Assembly: GCA_963682055.1 (NCBI GenBank) | Contig: OY821740.1 | Coordinates: forward strand, 9,611,314-9,675,313 | DNA: 64,000 bases | Source: Primula veris | Taxonomy: Eukaryota; Streptophyta; Magnoliopsida; Ericales; Primulaceae | Direction: 5' to 3' | Shown: positions 10,650 through 21,094 of the stretch, in pieces | Position numbering within the stretch: the first letter of the stretch is position 1 | Layout: the number at the start of each line of letters is the position of its first letter | The notes under the pieces: model-generated | Told to the model about the DNA's origin: nothing | The model's input: the letters and a program-made list of their open reading frames with translations, nothing else | The model's database searches: none | Translations under genes and position numbers: made by a program

Positions 10650-11812
10650 CATATATATACATATGTAATACACAAATATTACACTGGTTGATACCTCGTA
10701 ATATATGAAAAATATATGAAACTGGTGAGATTGTTTTCTATTTATTGAGTTTTGAGACTATTGTAAACTTTGTGGATTTCAAGTTGAAAAAGGAGAATCC
10801 ATATGTAGAGTATTGAGAGAAATCCATATGTAGTGTATGAAGTTTTAAAATTAGGGTATGAAATTTTGAAATTAGGGTATGGAGTTTTGAAATTAGGGTA
10901 TGAAGTTTTGAAATTAGGATATGAACTCTTTTTTAGATATTTGATTGTGATCCAGAACATTTAGGGTATGGAATTTTAAAATTAGGGTATGACGTTTTAT
11001 AATTAGCATATGGATATTTTGTAAGTTTTTAGTCATTTTTAGAGAGAGAAATGGGTGATTAGCACGTGTTAGAAAAAGATGCGATTATCATGTGTTAGAG
11101 AGAGATGTGCGATTAGAGAGAGGTTAGATTAGAGAGAGAGGTTAGATTATGGTCTAATTAGAATTAGAGAAATAATAAGTATATATAGGTATGTTTTTGA
11201 TAATTTAAATTATTAGGGTATGTTTTTATTAATATAAGGGGCAATTAACAAAAACATTAACTACCCATATTATATTACCAAAAACATACCCTCAAAAGTT
11301 AAATTACCAAAAACATACCTATATATACTTATTATTTTTCTAATTTTAATCAAACCATAATCTAACATATCTCTCTCTAACCGCAACTCTCTTTCTCTCT
11401 AATCGCACATCTCTCTAACACATGATAATCGCATCTCTTTCTAACACGTGCTAATCACCCATTTCTCTCTAAAAATGATTAAAAACTCACAAAATATGCA
11501 TATGCTAATTATAAAACGTCATACCCTAATTTCAAAAAGTTGATACCCTAATTTCAAAACTTCATACTCTAATTTTAAAACTTAATACCCTAATTTCAAA
11601 ATTTTATACCCTAATTTCAAAATTTCATACCCTACATATGAATTTCTCTTAATATTGTACATATGGATTCTTCTCTTTCAACTTGAAACACACAATGTTT
11701 ACAATAGTCTCAAAACTCAATAAATAGAAACAATCTCACTAATTCCATATATTTTTCATATATTACGGGGTATCAAATAGTGTAATATTTGTGTATTACG
11801 TATGTATATATC
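10650..11812. repeat. Long fold-back (inverted repeat) element, about 1.16 kb
   Basis: 10650-11226 and about 11240-11812 are reverse complements with few mismatches and almost no loop. Each arm contains a run of imperfect 21-22 bp units of the type GAAATTAGGGTATGAAGTTT, then GA-rich sequence with ATCACGTGTTAGA-like motifs. The centre carries GGGCAATTAACAAAAA. The reverse complement of that 16-mer recurs at 12152-12167, so the right part may be a separate terminal-repeat element (11229-12167) next to an inverted partial copy of itself. No real gene is present; the open frame in the left arm only translates the short repeats. Confidence 0.85.
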
Positions 11813-13304
11813 TGTATTTATATGTATATGGATATCTATATAATCTAGATGATGTTCGGTAGTTAGTGGCGGATTTTCGTGGTTGAGGAAGAGAGAGAGA
11901 TAGAGTGGGATATTAAAGAAAGATACATAGAAAAATGGATGAGAGAGAGAGTAAGATCAGAGAGAAGAGAGATAAAGAGAAAAATTGATGAGAGATAAGA
12001 ATGAAAATATACATAGAATAGAAAGAAGAATTGATGAAAAAGAAGAATGTAGGAGAGAGAGAGTAAGATGAGAGAGATAAAGAAAAGAATAAACAGAATT
12101 AAATTTAAATTTGTTTTGTATATTTTTGATAGTTAAAATTGTAAGGGTATATTTTTGTTAATTGCCCATTTTTTTAATATTGCTTTTTTTTTTTGAATTA
12201 TTTATGTTGTTTAATTTTTTTTACCAAAATTGCATGATAAAATTAGTATATTCACAAAAAGGTTTTATAAACAAAATTGTATGAATGCATTTTTTCGAGA
12301 AAGCAGTGATTACCAAGAAAAAAGAGTGAATGAAAGGGACCTGCACCTTCTATTTTGGTCAAACCAACAGTTTTGACCTGCTGGTTTAGTCAGAGCCAAA
12401 CTTTGACGGTCTGTAAGGAGCGTAAGCCTAAAAATTGTTCATCAACAAGGTTTTTCATCTGCATTTTTACTACTTTTATGCTTGATAAAGGACATATTGG
12501 ACGTACAACAAAGAGTTAATTCAATGAACAAAATGAAAACCACGTCAATTAAATAAACTGAATTACAATTAGAAATCATTTCACAATAGATCAGTTTACA
12601 AATAAAAATATTTAACTGAATTCAATGGCAATCACATTAAAACGAACAACAAACAAATCGAATCAATGGTTGTGATGTGATCTCTTACATCAACTGCTGA
12701 AATTATCACATGTTGCATAATTCAGCAACTCTTTTTCCTGTTTTCCGGTTTAACGAGGACTAAATAAACTTTTGCGTGATGGGCTGTGGAAAATGTTTAA
12801 CATGCAAAGGAGCAAGAGATGACCACACTTCTTTTAATTACTAAGCACATCGACATTTTATGTTGTTTGGTTTTTGGAAATACATACAAACTTAATTTCC
12901 ATAAACAGTAAATGATTAAAACTTCAATGATTATTTATATTCTAAAATTATACTGTAATAGTCAATTCTCATTAATGATTCATCTTAGGCTTAATTCTCA
13001 ACCTACCAGTTTAGTGTCTTTTATTTGGGAAAATATGATCAGGTTAGCCCTCCGAATATTGAGCATTGAGAAACAGTATATTAGGATTCAACAGAAAAGA
13101 GGAAAAGTAGACCATGCTTGACCATTAACAAAACAAATTAGGAAATTCTGATAGTTTAAATATCCATTCAGTTTAATTCAAAGAAACTACGGAAGCAAAA
13201 AGAAGAAAAAGAATCTACAAAATCCCATTTGATAAATTAATGAAAAACTGGACTATTCTTGTTACAAAAGTTTAAAAGTGGCGCAGAAGAAAATAAAATA
13301 CAAT
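11813..13304. other. Intergenic: GA-rich tract, then AT-rich sequence and CPSF73-I 3' flank
   Basis: 11870-12110 is strongly purine-rich (GAGAGA repeats). A terminal-repeat-like end lies at 12152-12167. From 12180 on there is AT-rich sequence without a supported gene. The last about 150 bases before 13305 are presumably the 3' UTR of the minus-strand CPSF73-I gene. Confidence 0.5.
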
Positions 13305-16300
13305 CTAAGAAGCATTAAGCGGGATTGGCTGCACTGCACTCTGGATCCGCCGGAAAGCCGTCCTGACTCTCTCTCTAAGCCCTTCGTTTTCACTCTCTAC
13401 CTCACCACTCACTTTGTCCAAAAGAGCCACATTGTCATCAACAGTAATCACTAGCTTCCCATCCTCACCCAATTTCACATCCCCAAATAACGAAACAAGC
13501 AATGCCTTGCATATCTTATCCGCCTTCTTCATGGTTTCCTCTTCAGTGTCAACATTTTCCTCCTCTACAACTACTCTTGGCATCTCACGGCTAATATTCA
13601 TAATAATAGCCACAATAGAATCTGATACCATGTCACTAATAGGGTCTGCATTCCAATGGAGAGATACATGGTTTTCCGAATCTTGCCTAATCATCACTTG
13701 ATCGTGTACTCGTAGAGTTAAAACACCCAATTCTTCATCAGTCGATGACTCAACACTGTCGTATATCTGCTTTAGTCTGTGCTTAACCACGCCAAACGCT
13801 CCATTATAAGGAATAGTTATTCTCTGCATTACATTGGCTGTTGAGAGCTGAGAGAAAACATGGAGATCTTCAGGTGCCATTATCTGATAACTAAAACCCT
13901 TTTTCACCAGTAAGCCACTTACAACCTGGCCCAATTCCGGGATGTTTTCGGCAAGTTTCCCTATAGTTTTTGCCATTTTTTCAGAGTTGAAGTACATTTC
14001 AACTGATTGACAGTTCTTAGGAGTGATGATTTTGGTATTACCATCATCGAAGAGGGTAATGAGTTTCTGTTTAAGTCTTCCCATCTCATTCGCTTCTCCA
14101 TGAACTAAAATTATGTTCGGTGGCATAAGCTCTTTCAAGAACTCACTCGTCTGAGCATAATCGGCGTGAGCCGAGAAAGAAATATAATGGACTTGCATAT
14201 TTAAAGGGGCTGTGAGACCATTCATCAAGGTAACTTCTTTAGGTTCCGTTATAATAGTTTTCGCAAGAGTTCCCTCGACAACATAACCCGGAATGACACA
14301 TGTATTCTTTTTATCAGAGCACCACTTATCGAAAAGTTGGCGAGATAATCCACTTTGGAGCCCACCAGGGCTCGCCATCACCACCGAGGGCCCCACATCA
14401 GGAAAATCATCTATACTTTTTAAGGCATCAATGTATTTAAAATCAAAAGGGTTCGAGTTCGCAAACTGTTTACGGATGTTCTCATTCATCGAGTTTATAT
14501 AAGTTTGGTAAACCGCCATACATTTTTTCGCGAGGGGAGAGGCGTAATAGATGGGGATATTGTGTAACTCAGGGTGGTTAGCCCAGAACTCATCAAGGAT
14601 AAGTAGTAATTCTTGGGCACGGCCGAGGGCAAAAGCTGGAATCAATACACGGCCGCCTTGGGTTACAGTGGAGTAGATGACGTCGGTGAAGCGTTTCTCT
14701 CTGACAAGGCGAGGCTGGTGGATTTGGACACCATAAGTTGACTCGATAATGCAGATATCAGGGGAAAACTGTGGGAGCTCAGCAGCTCGAAGATGCCTAT
14801 CTTCTTCACGTGAATAATCACCTGCGTAACAAACGACAAAATGGGTTAGCTGACATAGGTCTCGGGTTCCAGTGACAGCCCACGATTTCCAATAATTATA
14901 TAGTATTAATTAAAGAAAAAATTGTCACCTGTGTAAAGGACACGTACACCGGCAATGTCGACCATGAACATAGCAGCTCCAAGGACGTGGCCAGCAGTGT
15001 AACACCAGAAGCGTATGCCGTGTACTTCTACGGTCTGATGGAAGTCAATAACCTACAAAAAATTGTAAATAATGTTGAATACTCTTTTTAGGAAAGCCAA
15101 GAATGTACATGCTCTTTCTTTTTGGTTAATAGAATGTGTAAATGTCTATGAAGTCATTATAGTAAACCCCTTTGACGATTCAATACAAAGGTAGAACTGA
15201 AATTAATGCATGCCTATAAGAAATACATTTTGAAAAGACTAATTATGAAATAGACTAATTATGCTTCACGGTTTCACTTATATTCCCTATCATTATGATG
15301 TTTTCCTTCTCCGCTTAATACATCAACTGGAAATTGAGCCCTAAGTTGCCCGAGCAGACAGTAAACACGAGAGAACAGTTCAAAAGAAGAAAAAAATTTA
15401 ATCATAAAAAAAACCTCCCGTCTCCATCTCAAACAAATATTCTTAAATGTCACCGCATTAGATTACAGAAACAATTAACCATTACATCTATTCACTCGTT
15501 CGATATAAAAGGGACATCGACAAAGATTAGGACAAAATAGATAGGACCTATATGGAAAAAATAACTCAGGTTTTATAAATGAAAAAGAAAAGTGTGATGA
15601 AAGTAAAAATAAATAGTATAGGTACCTCGACTTTATCCATTGAGCGAATAATATCTTGTTCATCAAAGAGCATATCTTCAACTGAAACTTTGCTCACTTT
15701 GACATAATCCGATAAAAGCAACCTATAGACGGCCTTTGTGGCATGGGTCATGAAAACCCTTCCCTTGAATGTGCTCTATGCATAAAAAAGAAGAAGTTAA
15801 AGCATCATTAACGAACATATTGAATTCTATACAACTTAAGCTATTACAGTCAGAGACTCAGAAACAAACCTTTTCCAAAAAATACGGGAGGGAAGCAGCA
15901 TGATCCAAATGAAAGCTGATAAAAGAAAAAAAAAATAAAGGTTAGGAGAACTAAGAAGCAGAACAGATATTTAAAAATTAAATCGAAACAAGCAAAAACT
16001 ACCAGTGGAATCCCAATAATATCCCACGGCAGAAATATTCAACAAACGGGCCCAACATGAAAGCATGCAAACATTCAAATGTAGTAAAAAATTCCAGATT
16101 GTAAAGTTTCGCAAACTCATATCATTTCACGTGTCAAAAGAACAGGTCATCAAAGAGAAAGGACGTCTGCACCGCATAACAATTTCAGTGGAGATAAACT
16201 TCAACCATAGACTACATTAGTCTTTGACATGAAATAAATTGAGCAATCTTATTATGCAACTCTTGTTGCAAATGGCAAACTACAGCACACATCAGACAGA

Positions 16301-16997
16301 AATTGATGTAAAGAAAATCAATTACTAGAGGATATAATATATCTGAAATGCTCTAGCACTTTATGATCTGGTCTCAGCATGCCAGTGTACCAAAATTAAA
16401 CATTACTATGAACTAAGGGGTCGTCTTATTGCCGCTTTTAAGCTCATATATATTTTTTTAAATCATAGTGTATTTTTGTTGGCCAGATTACAAGCTGATT
16501 TTTGCATTAGTAGACTGAAAAGTCAGCAAGTATCAAGTGGAATGAAGATGAGGTTCTTATAACATCATAAACCAGCTTATTTGCTTATAATATGCAGCCA
16601 AAGAAGCCTTAAATGAAGATGACACCATCAAGCAAAGCAAAAAGTGTGGGATTACTGAGTGACGAGAAGCACATCAATCGTTGAAGGATCGATTTCGTCA
16701 AAGTAAGGCAAAGCAGCCATACCCGAGTATGCGGGATGAATTCCACAATCAAACTACAATAAATACAAAAAACAAGTTAATCAAGCTTCTGAGTATAACT
16801 AGTTTAAAAAACATTATTTATTTTTTTGTAAAAAGTACCATGACCGTTTTCCCTTTATATGACATGTAAACACATGACCGACCCACTTCACTGCCAGCAC
16901 CTAATGGAGTAATAATCAGCTGGTCGCCTTCTCTCGCCCCTGACGGATCTCGTCTCTTGAGAGACGCTGAAGAAGGAGCGGGTCCTGCTGACGCCAT
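13305..16997 (-). CDS. CPSF73-I: Cleavage and polyadenylation specificity factor 73 kDa subunit I
   Basis: This is the endonuclease of the pre-mRNA 3'-end processing complex, acting in the nucleus with CPSF100 and symplekin. Six coding exons: 16839-16997, 16656-16753, 15870-15915, 15626-15775, 14929-15052 and 13305-14821, giving 697 aa, the usual length. Start [10 protein letters not shown]; stop after PIPLNAS, close to the family C-terminus. The metallo-beta-lactamase HxHxDH motif (HFHLDH, residues 86-91) is split by intron 2. [11 protein letters not shown] and YTGDYS supply further metal ligands. Beta-CASP motifs follow: [15 protein letters not shown] and VHGE. All catalytic residues appear intact and all introns are GT-AG, so it looks functional. 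It is the only single gene between the two direct repeat copies. The upstream sequence suggests an untranslated first exon near 18780-18850. Confidence 0.97.
16436..16612. mobile_element. Possible hAT-type MITE in CPSF73-I intron 2 (region 15916-16655)
   Basis: Ends resembling GCCGCTTTTAAGCT and GCTTATAATATGCAGCCAAA form loose terminal inverted repeats. Similar ends with TTGCAGCTT or AAGCTGCAGCCAAA occur elsewhere in the window (17655-17820, 26020-26530, 31692-31835, 35131-35392 and 63148-63430). No clear 8-bp target duplication was confirmed. Confidence 0.35.
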
Positions 16998-16999
16998 TT

Positions 17000-18850
17000 A
17001 CTTTGCACACAAGTTCCTACGGGTAAATCAGAGCCTGTTACACGTAAATCACTTTTCTATCTTGAACATAGATACAGAACCTGAAGAGGTTTTCCTTATC
17101 CATTGTGGATATCAGGGTCTATTTAATATAGTTGCCACAGTTTTGGTTCCATGTTAAATTTAAAAATAAAAAGACAAAGAAGTATTTGGTAAGAGTAGCC
17201 ACTAAGACAAAAGTTTCACTTGACTATAAGCATCAAACAATATTTTTGAATTTGTAATTATAATTACGCGTATATGTAACAATGCAATCAATATTATACT
17301 AAGACAAGTTCAAAACTCCAATCAAGATCGTAACTTTGACACTTTTCACTTTTCCAACTCTGGAAAAACTAGTGCTTTTCGAAAAGAGAAATTGAGACGT
17401 CATAAGAAAGGATGTTTAACTTTATATTTGAAGCAAATTTCTTACTGACGAAAAAGCGAGCACGTGTAGCTCAAAAGTGGTAGCTTTTTCGAGCCAGCCC
17501 AAAAACAATACATTTTTTCCCTGAACTACGAAATCACTGCAGATCAAAAGGTGAAAAATCCAAGCTTATACACAAAATACTAAACCTAAACGACACAACA
17601 AACATACCTCTTTCGGATTCTAGAATTCTTAGCACTAACTTACAAAAAACTTAGGGCTTGTTTGTTTGCAGCTTTAGTAAAGGTAAATTATTTTACATTG
17701 AAAAGAAAAAAGCTGGGTACATCGGGCTTAAATACCTTTTCCTTTCTCAGACTTAAAAGAGCAGAAGATCTCATTTTTTGAGCAAAAAGAAAAATCCAAG
17801 CTTATAAGCTGCAATATAGAACAACGGAAATGAAACTATTAATTATCTAAAAAAAATAACACACCTCAGCTAAAAACATATAACGGAGCCTAAATATAGA
17901 ACGAAAATGAAAAACTATAAAAAAAAGTCCAAAAAATAACACAACTCAGCTAAAACTTAGAACGGAGCCTAAATATAGAACGAAGAAAATGAAATACTAT
18001 AAATTTAAAGTCTCCCAAAAAACAACATACAAATAAGCTAAAATATAGAATAGAGCTTAAATATAGAACGACATAAATGAAAACTATAAATTCTCCAAAA
18101 AATAAAACAACTCAGCTAAAACATATAATGAAGCTTAATATCAAACGATGAAAATGAAAAGCTATAAATTCTCCAGAAAAACAACACAGGTAAGCTAAAA
18201 CATAGAACGGAGCCTAAATATAGAACGACGGAAAAGAAAAACAATAAATTCTCCACACAAAAAAACAATTCAGCTAAAACATATAACGGAGCCTTAAAAA
18301 ACGAAGAAAAAAAAACTATAAATTCTCCAAAAAAAATAACACAACTCAGCTAAAAGTTAGAACGGAGCCTAAATATAGAACGAAAAAAAAAAACACAACT
18401 CAGCTAAAAGTTAGAACGGAGCCTAAATTCTTCAAAAAATAAAACGACTCAGATAAAACATATACAACGGAGGCTAAATATAGAAGACGAAAATGAAAAA
18501 CTATAAATTCAAATTCTCCCAAAAAACAACAAAAAAAAAAGCTAAAATATAGAGCAGGGATTAAATATAGAACGACGAAAATGAAAAAAAAAATTGTCCA
18601 CAAAATAACAAAACTCAGATAAAACATAGAACGGATCCTAAATAAAGAAGAAAGAAAAAAAAAAACTCAAGAAAAACAACACAGATAAGCTAAAAGTCTA
18701 ATAGAGAGTAATATTGTTATATGAAATTGAATAATTGTATACGAATAACATATACATACAGATAGAGAATATATACAGTTTAGTATCAGACAGAAAGAGA
18801 TAGAGAGAGAGATGAACCCTAGAGAGAGGCTGAATTTTTCCACAATTTAT
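17000..18850. other. Upstream region of CPSF73-I, probable 5' UTR intron
   Basis: On the minus strand, TTACCCGTAG just before the ATG can serve as an acceptor. A pyrimidine-rich CTCTCTCTAGGGTTCATCTC stretch near 18800-18835 looks like a plant leader. A 5' UTR intron containing the tandem array below is therefore plausible. A MITE-like segment lies near 17655-17820. No coding exon was found here. Confidence 0.4.
17800..18700. repeat. Degenerate tandem array, about 80-bp unit, roughly 10 copies
   Basis: The array repeats a unit containing ACTCAGCTAAAACATA, then GAACGGAGCCTAAATATAGAACGA, then AAACTATAAATTCTCC, split here by A-rich joints. Copies differ by substitutions and A-run length. On the CPSF73-I strand the unit is pyrimidine-rich and includes TTTAGGCTCCGTT. 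Irregular unit lengths and absence of unique spacers exclude a CRISPR-like array. Confidence 0.8.
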
Positions 18851-18879
18851 CTGTTTTCGTAATTATTTTTGTTAGGAAC

Positions 18880-19350
18880 CTAAATGAACCATAAGTCGAC
18901 TTTGATTTACTATTCGGAAGTGTATTTACGGTTTGATTCTAGAATTAATAAATTGTATTAAAATCTGAAAATTTTATAGAAGAACGATCGACTTTATGTA
19001 AAATTTTACATATTACTTGGCCGATCGTGAACTCCGATCGATCGGTCAAACTGTTTGGAAAATCTATTATTTTCAGCAGAGGTTAATTTCCAAAAAAAAT
19101 TTGGTTTGATTTATTCGTATAGGACGGATTATAAATTATTTGTTCAGCCTCCAAATTTAGTTCCGTTTGAACCGTTGGCTTCGCTATTGAATCGTCTATC
19201 ATTTTAAACAAATTAACATCTTTTGGAATACTCGATAAAATGATTAATACTCGAAACGATATTTTATCATGTTTTAGAGTTTATAGCTTCGTTATTGAAT
19301 CGTCTATCATTTTAATACGTTTTGTTATAATCAAAACAACTGCGCAAATA
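18880..19350 (-). repeat. Decayed LTR-type fragment related to the Copia LTR
   Basis: Segments around 19150-19345 (GAACCGTTGGCTTCG, GATAAAATGATTAATAC, ATTTTATCATGTTTTA) match the end of the LTR at 9480-9625. A GGCCGATCG and CGATCGATCGG inverted pair lies at 19020-19046. Part of the end is duplicated locally (about 19185-19210 and 19290-19315). No matching second LTR is in the window. Confidence 0.5.
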
Positions 19351-20497
19351 ACCAACGAATAGTAGTTTTTATGAAAATGTAAAAAAATTTAAAGAATTAT
19401 ATATTAACCAATAAAGAGAATCAAACACCGACATGAGTATAAATCAAATACAAGAGATTGGTTTGTAAATGTCGAGCGAAAAATTCGTCATAATTTTGCT
19501 TAAAAATGAATCATCTCCACAAAAAAAAAATAATGATCAACCCAATATAACAAATAAATAATACAACACCACTACAATAATCAATCGCACAAATAGAAAC
19601 ATACGATAAAATGATAACAAAAGATAAACATTAACGGTAATCGTCCAAATGCAACAAGTCCCGAATTAGCCAACACATGACTTTTAAAAGCAAACATAAA
19701 TGTAAAAATAGTTCGAAACAAAAGAAAATTGATAAAATAACGCATTGTTCAAAAAAATTACAAATATGAGATATCATGTAAAATATAAATGATATCATCT
19801 AAACCCCGGTGCCGAAACACCGTCGTCGTCGCCACTCTTGTCTCGCCTATATCCCGGAAAATGCTCACAATAGGCTTTGTATTGTTCGGCGCTAATGCGA
19901 TCAATTTTATCGAAAGTTTTCTTATCCCCACCTTAGGAGTTTTCGATCATTCGATACATTTTGCGTTGAAGCCGCCCATTTTCGTATCCCTTATTATACA
20001 AGTCCGTGTAAATTTTTTCGGATCGAGCACATGGAGAAATAGGAACTTGTGATTTGGAATTTTCTTTTGAGTGGCGAGAAGAAGAATGAGCTTGAAAAGT
20101 TTTGGAGTTTGGTCCATATTGGTCATCGGATGAGCCGTCGGAATCGGGATCCGTATTGGGAGCTAGAGGGGATCCTCGGCTCCCAAAAGAGGATCGAGAG
20201 TGATGGCTTTAGGGCCTACATAGGGCTCTAGATGAAGAGAGAGGGGTGTAAAAAAATCACCGGTAACTACTCGGCCATATCAAGTTAGAATATTATTACC
20301 GATGACCCGAATTTTCATTTGAGAGAGATTTTTTGTCTCAAGAACACTAGTAAACTCGAGTTTAACGGCTTTGCAATTGATATTAAAAAAATTGAGAATT
20401 TTTGTAATAGAGAGTCATACGGAAGAGAGTGTTTTGTATACTATTTGGCTTCTCTCATTGTTTTTAGGATTAAGGTGGCGGTGTCCAATTTGATTTT
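19351..20497. other. AT-rich repeat remnant downstream of the transposon-type frame
   Basis: No intact gene. The minus-strand frame of the 20498-21094 remnant continues past in-frame stops at 20498-20500 and 20441-20443, then decays. Short open stretches on both strands between 19790 and 20500 have codon-like composition and probably represent the broken remainder of the same element. Confidence 0.4.
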
Positions 20498-21094
20498 TCA
20501 TTGAATACAAGCTAGAGTGAAAATGTTATCTTCCGTAACATCGGTGAAATTTGAGCTATCAGGAAAAATTATTTTAGCCATAACAAAAAAGGCAATTTTA
20601 TTTTGAAAGTATAGACCATTACTTTTTGGCTCTTCACGATGATCGGGGTGAAAGACGAATGGACCAATTTCAAGAAGATTTGAAACATTATATGAATGAA
20701 ATATTTCCTCGGCTCTTGAGACGCCATTACATTCTAAATCTAAGAGGTCGCGTAATTGAAATGCGAAAAAAATAAATTTCTTTTTGTGGATCTTTAAAGT
20801 AATTTGAAGATCATTATTGTCATTAGTAGAAACAATAAGATTTTCGTAAAATTGATAAGTTTCATCAATATATATATCATTAGATAAAGAAATTAGGTTT
20901 TTCCATTTTTGAAAACTGATGTTCTCTTCAAGAAGATAAAATTTACGAAGAAATTGTGCATAATCAATAGAGATATGATTGACAATTGTGTTATTTGAGA
21001 TATCGGATTTAGTTTTAGAAGACTTACCCAAACGAGCAGCGGATGAGCCGATATCTTTAGAATTCGCCTTCGAAGAGCTTCTCTCTCGAACCAT
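20498..21094 (-). pseudogene. Remnant of a plant transposon/gag-like protein
   Basis: This is a 198-codon open frame, MVRERSSSKA to FTLACIQ. The N-terminus is Ser/Lys-rich. The body (YAQFLRKFYLLEENISFQKWKN, FYENLIVSTNDNN, LRDLLDLECNG, IAFFVMAKIIFPDSSNFTDV; given as separate pieces) resembles the 'putative plant transposon protein' domain, in which a conserved fold ends in a helix before DIF. That assignment is from pattern memory and not secure. The frame appears truncated by stops at 20498 and 20441, and the beginning is duplicated at 1-97. It lies at the outer edge of the right repeat copy, which extends upstream of its start codon. Confidence 0.5.

Noticed and set aside
10742..10960. Small open frame with a repeating SYPNFKT peptide
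   Set aside because: It is only the translation of the 21-22 bp tandem units in the fold-back arm.
17800..18700. Regularly repeated units that could suggest a CRISPR-like array
   Set aside because: Units are about 80 bp, degenerate and contiguous with no unique spacers; this is a plant minisatellite.
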